A stretch of 11,730 bases of DNA from Clostridia bacterium (GCA_024403005.1 JAKSSQ010000040.1:1-11730), one strand, 5' to 3'. Shown: positions 1-5,422, numbered from the stretch's first letter. A program made the numbers and translations. Notes: generated from the letters alone by a model not told the origin.

Positions 1-128
1 CCTGTGCCGCAGCCCTTCTTTGTTCCTGTAAGCTTAAATCTGTTTCTTATAGTATCTGTAAGGATTTCATCTGCTTCTACATCGCAGGAAACGGGCATGC
101 CGTTAAGAATAAAATCTACATGATGCAT
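1..128 (-). CDS. [2Fe-2S] subunit of a xanthine dehydrogenase-family hydroxylase (partial, N-terminus only)
   Basis: The start of the iron-sulfur electron-transfer subunit of a molybdenum hydroxylase; only 42 complete codons are in the window and the gene runs off the left edge. The reading begins MHHVDFILNG, a plant-ferredoxin-like beta strand, and reaches LTGTKKGCGT at residues 33-42, matching the family motif in which a Gly-Cys-Gly-x-Gly-x-Cys-Gly loop holds the first [2Fe-2S] cluster; Cys40 would be its first ligand. The ATG overlaps the stop of the FAD-subunit gene (TAATG), and an AGGAGG-type site sits about 6-8 nt upstream inside that gene, so the two are probably translationally coupled. 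Known for the family: this subunit passes electrons from the molybdopterin subunit to FAD. The substrate (purine, aldehyde, nicotinate, CO or other) cannot be told from this fragment. Confidence 0.88.
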   Translation of the reverse strand, partial: MHHVDFILNGMPVSCDVEADEILTDTIRNRFKLTGTKKGCGT

Positions 129-985
129 TATCTGGTCCTCCTGCCTTCGGCGTCTTCGAGGGCTCTTTCAAAAGCCTTAGCGATTACTGCTGTTGTAACT
201 GCCAGCTTGTATTCCTTAAAGTAGGATTCACGAAGGCCGGCTTCTTCGGGGAAGTTTGTGCGAACGTATTCGAGAGCTTCGCCGCATTCCATACCCTTAA
301 CAGCTTCTTCGAGGCTGTATGCTCTTACGATATTTGCGTTAAGGGACCCAAGGGAGAACTTTGCATCCTCGATCTTGCCATCCTTAACCTTAACTCTTAC
401 ACCTGCAAGAACCTTGCCGATATCCTGAGCCTTACGTCTTGCTGCGCGGAAATAGCCTGTTCCTTCGCCTTCTTCCAGAGCGGAGAAAGTGATTTCCTTA
501 ACCAGGTCCTTAGGGCCACACTGAGTCTTTCCTCTTCCGAGGAACATATCCTTAAGTTCAACTGTTCTTTCGCCTTCGCTGTTTGCCAGAACTACTTCTG
601 CGCCCATGGCCATAAGCATTGTAGCGCAGTCTGCAGCCGGAGCAGCTGTGCAGATGTTGCCTGCAGGTGTGCCCATGTTGCGGATGTTGGGGCTGCCCAG
701 TCCGCTGATTGCGGTCACGAGGCCCTTATATTCCTGGAATTCTTCGCAGTTAAGCATCTGGCGGTAAGTAACTGCACCGCCGATGCTGACCTTTTCTGCA
801 CCAACGCTGAGCACTTCGAAACCTTCGATAGCGCCTACGTAAATAATAGCTTCGGGGACGATTTTCTTCTTGCTTATATCGATTACGATGTCGGTTCCGC
901 CGTTAACTACAGCGGCCTTTTCTCCACATTCCGAAAGAAGAGCAAGAGCCTCGTTCAGTGTGGTTGGTCTGTAAAAAGTACCCAA
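128..985 (-). CDS. FAD-binding subunit of a xanthine dehydrogenase-family molybdenum hydroxylase
   Basis: 285-residue FAD subunit (CoxM/XdhB type), the usual length for the stand-alone subunit. Visible motifs: NGGTD at 28-32, the first FAD pyrophosphate loop; IGGAVTY at 68-74; SPNIRNMGTPAGN around 98-110 followed by APAAD, the second FAD loop, where the family usually has Gly-Gly and this protein has Ala-Gly; RKAQDIGKVLA at 184-194, the C-terminal domain signature. Family role: takes electrons from [2Fe-2S] centres and passes them to NAD or another acceptor. The start is a TTG, chosen because AAGGAG lies 7 nt upstream, the next residues match the family N-terminus (FYRPTTLNEAL), and no in-frame ATG or GTG fits. 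It is the first gene after the promoter at 1028-1036 and ends in TAATG with the [2Fe-2S] gene. The substrate is unknown without the molybdopterin subunit. Confidence 0.93.
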   Translation of the reverse strand: MGTFYRPTTLNEALALLSECGEKAAVVNGGTDIVIDISKKKIVPEAIIYVGAIEGFEVLSVGAEKVSIGGAVTYRQMLNCEEFQEYKGLVTAISGLGSPNIRNMGTPAGNICTAAPAADCATMLMAMGAEVVLANSEGERTVELKDMFLGRGKTQCGPKDLVKEITFSALEEGEGTGYFRAARRKAQDIGKVLAGVRVKVKDGKIEDAKFSLGSLNANIVRAYSLEEAVKGMECGEALEYVRTNFPEEAGLRESYFKEYKLAVTTAVIAKAFERALEDAEGRRTR

Positions 986-1009
986 AATAATTCTCCTTTA
1001 TAAAAGCAG

Positions 1010-1029
1010 ATAGCAATAGATAGTGCTAT
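1010..1029. repeat. Imperfect inverted repeat over the hydroxylase promoter, candidate operator
   Basis: A 20-bp imperfect palindrome: arms ATAGCA (1010-1015) and TGCTAT (1024-1029) are perfectly complementary, and two further inner pairs (1017/1022 and 1018/1021) also match. It overlaps the last two bases of the -10 box and the expected transcription start, a typical place for a repressor site. The binding protein is unknown. It could instead be a weak hairpin at the 5' end of the transcript. Confidence 0.45.
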
Positions 1030-1036
1030 TATATCA
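1021..1036 (-). promoter_or_regulatory. Extended -10 promoter for the molybdenum hydroxylase operon
   Basis: On the minus strand the sequence reads TGATATAAT: a perfect TATAAT (1028-1033) preceded by TG one base upstream (1035-1036), the extended -10 element of housekeeping sigma promoters. No good -35 hexamer lies 16-18 nt upstream, where the preceding terminator sits; extended -10 promoters can work without one. The start of transcription would be near 1021, giving a leader of about 36 nt containing AAAGGAG (993-999) before the TTG start. Confidence 0.7.
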
Positions 1037-1037
1037 C

Positions 1038-1064
1038 AAAAAAAGGAACCCGATACTGAGTTCC
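1038..1064 (-). terminator. Intrinsic terminator after the aldo/keto reductase gene
   Basis: On the minus strand a 7-bp stem (GGAACTC with GGGTTCC, one G-U pair, 6-nt loop; 1045-1064) is followed at once by seven T residues (1038-1044). It lies about 36 nt beyond the reductase stop codon. The T-tract ends directly against the TG of the next promoter, so one operon ends and the next begins within a few bases. On the plus strand the hairpin is followed only by a short T run and no gene needs it there. Confidence 0.88.
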
Positions 1065-1099
1065 AGTTTTTATTTAGCATATTAACTATTACTTTTTCG

Positions 1100-2107
1100 T
1101 CACTTTCCAAAGACGTCTTTTACTTCCTTCAGCATCTGGCGGATGGGAAGGTTGTAGGGGCAGCGTGTTTCGCATACGCCGCATTCGATGCAGTCACCTG
1201 CGTGTGCTGCGAAGGCTTCGTACTTGGGAATTGCCCAGTCTGCAAGGCCGTAGTTAACCATGTAGTTCTTCATTGTAAAGCAGTGGTTAATGGGGATGCC
1301 TACTGTGCAGGGTGCGCAGTATCCGCAGCGTCTGCAGAACTGTGTGCCCAGCTTTTCTCTTGTTTCTTCCACTTCTGCCAGTTCTTCTGCAGTGAGCGGG
1401 GAGAATTCTACGCTTGCATCTTCTTCTGCTTCTGCTACGTCGCCCATGCCGGGGATAGCGATGTCCATTGTTTCACTCTCTGCGATAAATCTAAGGCAAA
1501 GAGCGTGGTTTGTAAGGTTGCCGCCTGCGAAAGGCTTCATTGCGATGGTGCCGATGCCCATTGCTCTTGCCTTACGGAGCAGCTCGGTGCCCTGGGTTTC
1601 AACCATGTTGTAGGGGAACATGATTGTTTCATACTTGTCCGAATATTCTTCGAAAAGGATCTTTAATGTGGATTCAGCATGTACTGTGACCCCAATGTGT
1701 CCGATTTTGCCTGCTTCCTTTGCTTCGACTAAAGCTCTGTAAGGGCCGTTTTCGGAAAAGATCTGCTCGATTTCTTCGGTCTTTATGTTGTGGATCTGGT
1801 AAAGGTCGATATAGTCTGTCTTAAGGTTCTTAAGGCTTGTTTCGATATCGTTCTTCATGGATTCGTAGTCTCTTACCATGGACTTGGTAGCGAGTATCCA
1901 CTTATCCCTGTTTCCTTCGATGGCATTTCCGATGTATTCTTCGGAAACTGAATATCCTCTGGCTGTGTCGATGTAGTTGATTCCCAGCTCCATGCACTTG
2001 TCCAGAACTGCCTTGGCAGTTTCCTGGCTTCCGCGCTGAATGGGAATGCCGCCAAAGGAGATAACGGAAGGTTTAAGTCCGGTCTTGCCTAACTCGATGT
2101 ACTTCAT
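1100..2107 (-). CDS. Aldo/keto reductase with C-terminal ferredoxin-type [4Fe-4S] domain
   Basis: 335-residue cytosolic oxidoreductase. The N-terminal TIM barrel (about 1-240) carries the catalytic tetrad of the aldo/keto reductase superfamily: Asp47 and Tyr52 in IDTARGY, Lys75 in ATKS, His106 in QIHN. The C-terminal part has two cysteine clusters, Cys258/261/264/267 (CRRCGYCAPC) and Cys306/309/312/316 followed by Pro (CIECGVCETRCP), expected to bind two [4Fe-4S] clusters. Such fusions are common in anaerobic Bacillota; electrons may flow between a carbonyl or alcohol substrate and a ferredoxin-like partner, but no physiological substrate can be named. The ATG has GGAGG (2113-2117) 5 nt upstream. 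The gene follows the ribosomal operon terminator with almost no room for a promoter, so weak read-through or a promoter near the end of rplQ must express it. It ends at its own strong terminator. Confidence 0.93.
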   Translation of the reverse strand: MKYIELGKTGLKPSVISFGGIPIQRGSQETAKAVLDKCMELGINYIDTARGYSVSEEYIGNAIEGNRDKWILATKSMVRDYESMKNDIETSLKNLKTDYIDLYQIHNIKTEEIEQIFSENGPYRALVEAKEAGKIGHIGVTVHAESTLKILFEEYSDKYETIMFPYNMVETQGTELLRKARAMGIGTIAMKPFAGGNLTNHALCLRFIAESETMDIAIPGMGDVAEAEEDASVEFSPLTAEELAEVEETREKLGTQFCRRCGYCAPCTVGIPINHCFTMKNYMVNYGLADWAIPKYEAFAAHAGDCIECGVCETRCPYNLPIRQMLKEVKDVFGK

Positions 2108-2120
2108 ATTATCCTCCGTA

Positions 2121-2158
2121 AAGTAAAACCGTCCGCCTGGGTTGCCATGCGGACGGTT
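2121..2158 (-). terminator. Probable terminator of the ribosomal operon, after rplQ
   Basis: A 10-bp perfect stem on the minus strand, AACCGTCCGC (2149-2158) with GCGGACGGTT (2127-2136); the 12-nt loop can add a TGG/CCA inner pairing. It is GC-rich, and the sequence after it reads TTTTACTTT if the last stem bases are counted, an interrupted T-tract. It starts 17 nt after the rplQ stop. The imperfect T-tract suggests termination may be incomplete, which would feed transcription into the reductase gene whose ribosome-binding site lies only a few bases further on. Confidence 0.75.
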
Positions 2159-2175
2159 AGATACTATATTACCGA

Positions 2176-2517
2176 CTATACAAGTTCAAGGAATACAGCT
2201 TCAGCTACGTCGCCCTTGCGGGGACCGAGCTTAAGGATTCTTGTGTATCCGCCGTGTCTTTCATCGTACTTGGGTGCGATTTCTTCGAACAGCTTTACTA
2301 CAACAGTTTCGTCCTTAATATAAGCCATTGCCTGTCTTCTTGCGTGTAAATCGTTGCGCTTAGCCAGTGTGATCATCTTTTCAGCTTCTCTTCTAGCTTC
2401 CTTAGCTCTGCAGTCAGTTGTCTGAATACGGCCGTACTTGAAGAGATCTGTAACAAGAGTTCTCAGTATGGCCTTTCTGTGAGCAGTTTTAACGCCCAGC
2501 TTTCTGTAACCGGTCAT
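2176..2517 (-). CDS. rplQ: Large-subunit ribosomal protein L17
   Basis: 113-residue L17, the short form usual in Bacillota. Recognised by the N-terminus MTGYRKLGVKTAHRKA, the central TLAKRND block, and the C-terminal RHGGYTRILKLGPRKGD segment ending in FLELV. L17 binds 23S rRNA near the exit of the peptide tunnel. It is the last gene of the alpha operon, as in most bacteria. Its AGGAGGA ribosome-binding site overlaps the rpoA stop codon region (11-nt gap), with the ATG 7 nt beyond, so rpoA and rplQ translation are probably linked. The stop is TAG, followed after 17 nt by the operon terminator. Confidence 0.98.
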   Translation of the reverse strand: MTGYRKLGVKTAHRKAILRTLVTDLFKYGRIQTTDCRAKEARREAEKMITLAKRNDLHARRQAMAYIKDETVVVKLFEEIAPKYDERHGGYTRILKLGPRKGDVAEAVFLELV

Positions 2518-2528
2518 TTCGTTTCCTC

Positions 2529-3476
2529 CTATTCGTCTCCAGGTCTGAGACCCAGTCCTAATTCTTCTAATTTGTGCTTAACTTCGTCAAGGGACTTCTT
2601 TCCGAGATTTCTAACTTTCATCATGTCAGCTTCGGACTTCTGTGTAAGTTCCTGAACTGTGTTAATGCCTGCACGCTTTAAGCAGTTGAACGAACGAACG
2701 GACAGTTCCAGCTCTTCGATACTCATTTCGAGTACCTTTTCCTTGCTATCCTCTTCCTTTTCTACCAGGATGGGGCTTCTTCCTGTTCCTTCGGAAAGTC
2801 CGATGAACAGTTCGAGGTGTTCCTTCATGATATTTGCACCGATAGCAACGCCTTCTTCAGGATCGATGCTGCCATCTGTCCAAATTTCGAGGACAAGTCT
2901 TTCGTAGTCTGTAACCTGGCCAACTCTTGTATTTTCTACAGTGTAGTTAACCTTTCTTACAGGTGTATAGATGCTGTCGATGGGAATAACCGCAATAGGT
3001 GTATTCTCGTCCTTGTTCTGATCTGCAGGCACATAGCCTCTGCCTGTGGAAATGTTGAGTTCCATAGACAGTGTAGAACCTTCTTCCAGAGTTGCAATGT
3101 GCAGGTCCGGATTGAAAATTTCCAGGCTGGAATCGCAGATGATGTCGGATGCAACAACTTCCTTGGGGCCTGTAGCCTTAATGAGTGCGCATACCTTATC
3201 CTGACCGCGAAGTGCCAGTGCAAGTTTCTTAAGGTTCAGTATGATCTCTGTAACGTCTTCCTTGACGCCGGGGATCGTTGAAAATTCGTGAAGAATTCCG
3301 TCAATCCTTACTGAGGTTACAGCTGCACCGGGCAGGGAGCTGAGAAGAATTCTTCTTAAGCTGTTGCCCAGAGTGTTGCCGTATCCGCGTTCGAGGGGTT
3401 CAACGATAAATTTGCCGTAGCTGGTGTCATCATCGGAATGAATGCATTCGATGCTTGGCTTTTCGATTTTGATCAC
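2529..3476 (-). CDS. rpoA: DNA-directed RNA polymerase subunit alpha
   Basis: 315 residues, full length. Alpha dimerises to start assembly of RNA polymerase and contacts promoter UP elements and activators. The N-terminal domain (about 1-230) contains the dimerisation helix LGNSLRRILLSSLPGAA (36-52) and HEFSTIPGVKEDVTEI (63-78). An acidic linker (KEEDSKEK, 240-247) leads to the C-terminal helix-hairpin-helix domain (about 250-315) with LSVRSFNCLKRAG, where Arg261 and Asn264 correspond to the E. coli UP-element contacts Arg265 and Asn268, and LGKKSLDEVK (291-300). The start is GTG, chosen because AGGAGGG lies 8 nt upstream and the N-terminus MIKIEKP matches the family. A 52-nt gap with a hairpin separates it from rpsD; rplQ follows closely. 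Confidence 0.98.
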   Translation of the reverse strand: MIKIEKPSIECIHSDDDTSYGKFIVEPLERGYGNTLGNSLRRILLSSLPGAAVTSVRIDGILHEFSTIPGVKEDVTEIILNLKKLALALRGQDKVCALIKATGPKEVVASDIICDSSLEIFNPDLHIATLEEGSTLSMELNISTGRGYVPADQNKDENTPIAVIPIDSIYTPVRKVNYTVENTRVGQVTDYERLVLEIWTDGSIDPEEGVAIGANIMKEHLELFIGLSEGTGRSPILVEKEEDSKEKVLEMSIEELELSVRSFNCLKRAGINTVQELTQKSEADMMKVRNLGKKSLDEVKHKLEELGLGLRPGDE

Positions 3477-3515
3477 TAATTATCCCTCCTATTTAGTTCA
3501 AGCTATACGTTTCAG

Positions 3516-3535
3516 CAAGTAATTGTTATTACTTG
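3516..3535 (-). other. Perfect 8-bp hairpin over the rpsD stop codon, no T-tract
   Basis: On the minus strand CAAGTAAT and ATTACTTG flank a 4-nt loop AACA. The 5' arm contains the last codons and the TAA stop of rpsD, the stem-loop continues through a tandem second TAA, and the 3' arm lies in the rpsD-rpoA gap. It is followed by CTGAAACG, not by a T run, so it is unlikely to terminate. An RNA-stability, processing or translation-coupling role is possible. See the finding. Confidence 0.6.
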
Positions 3536-4149
3536 GAGTACAGTTCGACGATCAGGTGTTCTGTTACAGGTGTGTCGATCTGAGATCTTGTAGGCATAGC
3601 GAGTACTTTACCTTCAAGCTTCTGAGTGTCGATGGAAACCCATTCAGGAGTGCTGATTGTCATTTCCTTAATTTCCTTGAACTTGGGGGAAGATGTGCTC
3701 TTTTCCTTTACAGCGATAACATCGCCGGCCTTAACCTGCATGGAAGGAATGTCTGCCTTCTTGCCGTTAAGTGTGAAGTGACCGTGTGTAACCAGCTGGC
3801 GAGCTTCCTTTCTGGAGGAAGCAAGACCCATTCTGAATACTACGTTGTCAAGTCTTGTTTCGAGGAGGATCAGGAGGTTTTCACCTGTGATACCGCTCTT
3901 AGCAGCAGCCTTTGCAAACAGGTTTCTGAACTGAGTTTCCTGAAGTCCATAGAATCTCTTTGCCTTCTGCTTTTCTCTTAACTGAAGTCCGTATTCGGAG
4001 CTCTTCTTTCTGTTCTGACCGTGCTGTCCGGGTGCATAAGCTCTCTTTTCGAGTGCGCACTTGCCGGAGTAGCATCTTTCGCCCTTTAAGAACAGTTTCT
4101 GTCCTTCTCTTCTGCAAAGTCTGCAGGAAGGTCCTGTATATCTTGCCAT
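3529..4149 (-). CDS. rpsD: Small-subunit ribosomal protein S4, zinc-binding (four-cysteine) form
   Basis: 206 residues. S4 is a primary 16S rRNA-binding protein that nucleates assembly of the small-subunit body, and in several bacteria it represses its own operon. The N-terminus holds four cysteines, Cys9, Cys12, Cys26 and Cys31 (CRLC, then CYSGKC), the zinc-binding form seen in Clostridia and Thermus and lacking in B. subtilis and E. coli. Conserved blocks follow: YAPGQHGQ (38-45), SEYGLQLREKQKAK, RLDNVVFRMGLASSRKEARQLVTHGHFTLNG of the S4 RNA-binding domain, and C-terminal ELYSK. The ATG is preceded by GGGAGG at 9 nt. Here it sits inside the alpha operon between rpsK and rpoA, unlike the separate rpsD of B. 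subtilis. A perfect hairpin covers its stop codon. Confidence 0.98.
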   Translation of the reverse strand: MARYTGPSCRLCRREGQKLFLKGERCYSGKCALEKRAYAPGQHGQNRKKSSEYGLQLREKQKAKRFYGLQETQFRNLFAKAAAKSGITGENLLILLETRLDNVVFRMGLASSRKEARQLVTHGHFTLNGKKADIPSMQVKAGDVIAVKEKSTSSPKFKEIKEMTISTPEWVSIDTQKLEGKVLAMPTRSQIDTPVTEHLIVELYSK

Positions 4150-4167
4150 ATTCTTTGTCCTCCCTTA

Positions 4168-4563
4168 CTAAACTCTTCTTCTCTTCGGCGGTCTGCAGCC
4201 ATTGTGAGGAATCGGTGTGATATCCTTGATCATGGTGATTTCGAGACCTGCAGCCTGAAGTGCTCTGATAGCAGCTTCTCTGCCTGTGCCCGGACCCTTT
4301 ACATAAACTTCAACTGTCTTAAGTCCCTGATCTATTGCGCCCTTAGCTGCTTCTTCAGCTGCCATCTGAGCTGCGAACGGTGTGGACTTTCTGGAACCCT
4401 TGAAACCGAGGGAACCTGCGGAAGACCAGGACAGTGCGTTACCGTTTAAATCTGTAAGAGTAACGAGTGTGTTGTTGAAGGAAGCCTGGATATGAGCCTG
4501 ACCGCTTTCAATGTTCTTGCGTTCTCTTCTCTTTTTGCGTACAGTTTTCTTTACTGTTGCCAT
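4168..4563 (-). CDS. rpsK: Small-subunit ribosomal protein S11
   Basis: 131 residues, normal length. S11 lies on the platform of the 30S subunit beside S6, S18 and the 3' end of 16S rRNA. Recognised by the basic N-terminal tail (VKKTVRKKRRERKNIESG), AHIQASFNNTLVTLTD, GSRKSTPFAAQMAAE, VYVKGPGTGREAAIRALQ and the nearly invariant end ITPIPHNGCRPPKRRRV. AGGAGGT lies 8 nt before the ATG. The gap to rpsM is 17 nt and to rpsD 18 nt, with no sign of an internal promoter, so it is co-transcribed with both. Confidence 0.98.
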   Translation of the reverse strand: MATVKKTVRKKRRERKNIESGQAHIQASFNNTLVTLTDLNGNALSWSSAGSLGFKGSRKSTPFAAQMAAEEAAKGAIDQGLKTVEVYVKGPGTGREAAIRALQAAGLEITMIKDITPIPHNGCRPPKRRRV

Positions 4564-4580
4564 TCTAGCTTACCTCCTTC

Positions 4581-4949
4581 TTACTTCTTCTTTCTACCAA
4601 CAGTCTTCTTGGGACCCTTGCGAGTTCTGCTGTTGTTCTTAGTGTTCTGTCCGCGAACGGGCAGGTTTCTTCTGTGTCTGATACCTCTGTAGCAGCCGAT
4701 TTCCATGAGTCTCTTGATGTTCATGGAAACTTCTCTTCTGAGATCACCTTCTACCAGGTATTCGTTGTCAATAATCTTTCTGATTGCACCTACTTCGTCT
4801 TCGGTAAGATCCTTAACTCTTGTGTCGGGGTTAACACCGGACTTTTCAAGAATTGCCTTGGATGAAGGCAGACCGATACCATAGATGTAGGTAAGGCCGA
4901 TTTCTACTCTTTTTTCTCTGGGCAGATCGACGCCGGCTATACGAGCCAT
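4581..4949 (-). CDS. rpsM: Small-subunit ribosomal protein S13
   Basis: 122 residues. S13 sits in the head of the 30S subunit, contacts the P-site tRNA and forms bridges to the 50S subunit. Recognised by MARIAGVDLPREKRVEIGLTYIYGIG (with the helix-hairpin-helix fold following), RGIRHRRNLPVRGQNTKNNSRTRKGP near the end and a lysine-rich tail for P-site contact. An in-frame ATG eight codons upstream exists, but the family N-terminus and an AGGAGGT site (4956-4962) 6 nt before the second ATG decide for this start. It is the first gene of the alpha operon segment and is preceded by a 92-nt structured gap, the largest in the ribosomal cluster here. Confidence 0.98.
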   Translation of the reverse strand: MARIAGVDLPREKRVEIGLTYIYGIGLPSSKAILEKSGVNPDTRVKDLTEDEVGAIRKIIDNEYLVEGDLRREVSMNIKRLMEIGCYRGIRHRRNLPVRGQNTKNNSRTRKGPKKTVGRKKK

Positions 4950-5041
4950 AATTTTACCTCCTATGTACTGCAACTATAGTTTTATAATTTACATTCCGTA
5001 AAGAGCTTTCACTCGCCGGAATACAGTAAACCGTATATGGT
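4950..5041 (-). promoter_or_regulatory. Structured non-coding leader between rpmJ and rpsM, candidate r-protein autoregulatory element
   Basis: 92 nt without a gene. On the minus strand three possible hairpins can be read. (1) TAAACC/GGTTTA, 6 bp (5027-5044), whose 5' arm includes the rpmJ stop codon. (2) A longer stacked stem: GTAAA with TTTAC (4988-4992/5026-5030), a 3-nt bulge, ATTCCG with CGGAAT (4993-4998/5017-5022), an internal loop, then GAGT-GAAA-GCTC (5003-5014) closed by a GNRA-type tetraloop. (3) A 6-bp bulged stem (4961-4979) whose 3' arm reaches the first bases of the rpsM Shine-Dalgarno. Hairpins 1 and 2 share bases 5027-5030 and exclude each other. No T-tract follows, so it is not an ordinary terminator. 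A weak promoter (TTTACG, 18 nt, TATAGT) can also be drawn. E. coli has an S4-binding leader at this same operon position; sequence similarity to it is not evident. Confidence 0.55.
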
Positions 5042-5155
5042 TTAGCCCTGAACCTGCTTGTGCTTGGGGTTTTCGCAGATAACCATAACCTTACCGTTTC
5101 TCTTGATTACCTTGCACTTTTCGCAGATAGGCTTTACTGATGCTCTAACTTTCAT
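5042..5155 (-). CDS. rpmJ: Large-subunit ribosomal protein L36, zinc-ribbon form
   Basis: 37 residues, the complete and usual length. Translation: MKVRASVKPICEKCKVIKRN up to residue 20, then a short strand and ICENPKHKQVQG. Zinc ligands Cys11, Cys14, Cys27 and His32 are all present, so this is the zinc-binding form and not the zinc-free paralogue induced under zinc starvation. L36 is the smallest 50S protein and packs against 23S rRNA near the GTPase-associated region. AGGAGG (5163-5168) lies 7 nt before the ATG. The order infA-rpmJ-rpsM-rpsK-rpsD-rpoA-rplQ is conserved across Bacillota. Its stop codon lies within the first hairpin of the following leader. Confidence 0.97.
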   Translation of the reverse strand: MKVRASVKPICEKCKVIKRNGKVMVICENPKHKQVQG

Positions 5156-5178
5156 TATGCTTCCTCCTGTTTTAAGGA

Positions 5179-5397
5179 TTATTTATCTCTCCAGGTAATT
5201 CTGCCTCTGGACAGGTCGTAGGGGCTGAGCTCCATTTTAACTCTGTCGCCGGGGAGAATTCTGATGAAATTTGTCCTCATCTTGCCGGAAATGTGAGCCA
5301 GAACGACGAAATCATTTTCAAGTTTAACCTTGAACATGGCGTTTGGCAGAGATTCCAGCACTGTGCCGAATACTTCTATGCTGTCCTTTTTAGCCAT
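5179..5397 (-). CDS. infA: Translation initiation factor IF-1
   Basis: 72 residues, the standard length. IF-1 is an OB-fold protein that occupies the A site of the 30S subunit during initiation and helps IF-2 and IF-3 select the start. Recognised by MAKKDSIEVFGTVLESLPNA, LAHISGKMRTNFIRILPGDRVKMELSPYDLSRGRITWRDK. The start at MAKKD follows the family; the reading frame is open further upstream and an in-frame ATG occurs three codons earlier (MPLMAKK). From AGGAGG the distance is 11 nt to the chosen ATG but only about 2 nt to the earlier one, so the chosen start is more plausible though slightly long-spaced. The gap from the map stop is 25 nt. Confidence 0.97.
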   Translation of the reverse strand: MAKKDSIEVFGTVLESLPNAMFKVKLENDFVVLAHISGKMRTNFIRILPGDRVKMELSPYDLSRGRITWRDK

Positions 5398-5422
5398 TAG
5401 GGGCATTTCCTCCTTTTGCGCT

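Noticed and set aside
1045..1071. The hairpin after the reductase as a bidirectional terminator
   Set aside because: The plus strand does have five T residues after the hairpin, but no plus-strand gene ends here, so a function in that direction is not supported.
1202..1666. A 154-codon cysteine-rich open frame on the plus strand opposite the aldo/keto reductase
   Set aside because: Its cysteines come from reading GCA/GCT alanine and related codons in reverse; it matches no family pattern I know and the minus-strand gene has a full catalytic tetrad.
2817..3281. A 154-codon open frame on the plus strand opposite rpoA
   Set aside because: Entirely antisense to rpoA, with no motif and no plausible upstream signal; a shadow frame.
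4950..4973. An N-terminal extension of rpsM by eight codons (MQYIGGKI)
   Set aside because: It would translate through the AGGAGGT site and lacks its own; all S13 proteins begin at MARIAG.
4988..5030. The stacked stem before rpsM as a transcription terminator
   Set aside because: No run of T follows the hairpin on the minus strand (the next bases are TTATAAAAC), so intrinsic termination is unlikely; kept as a leader structure.
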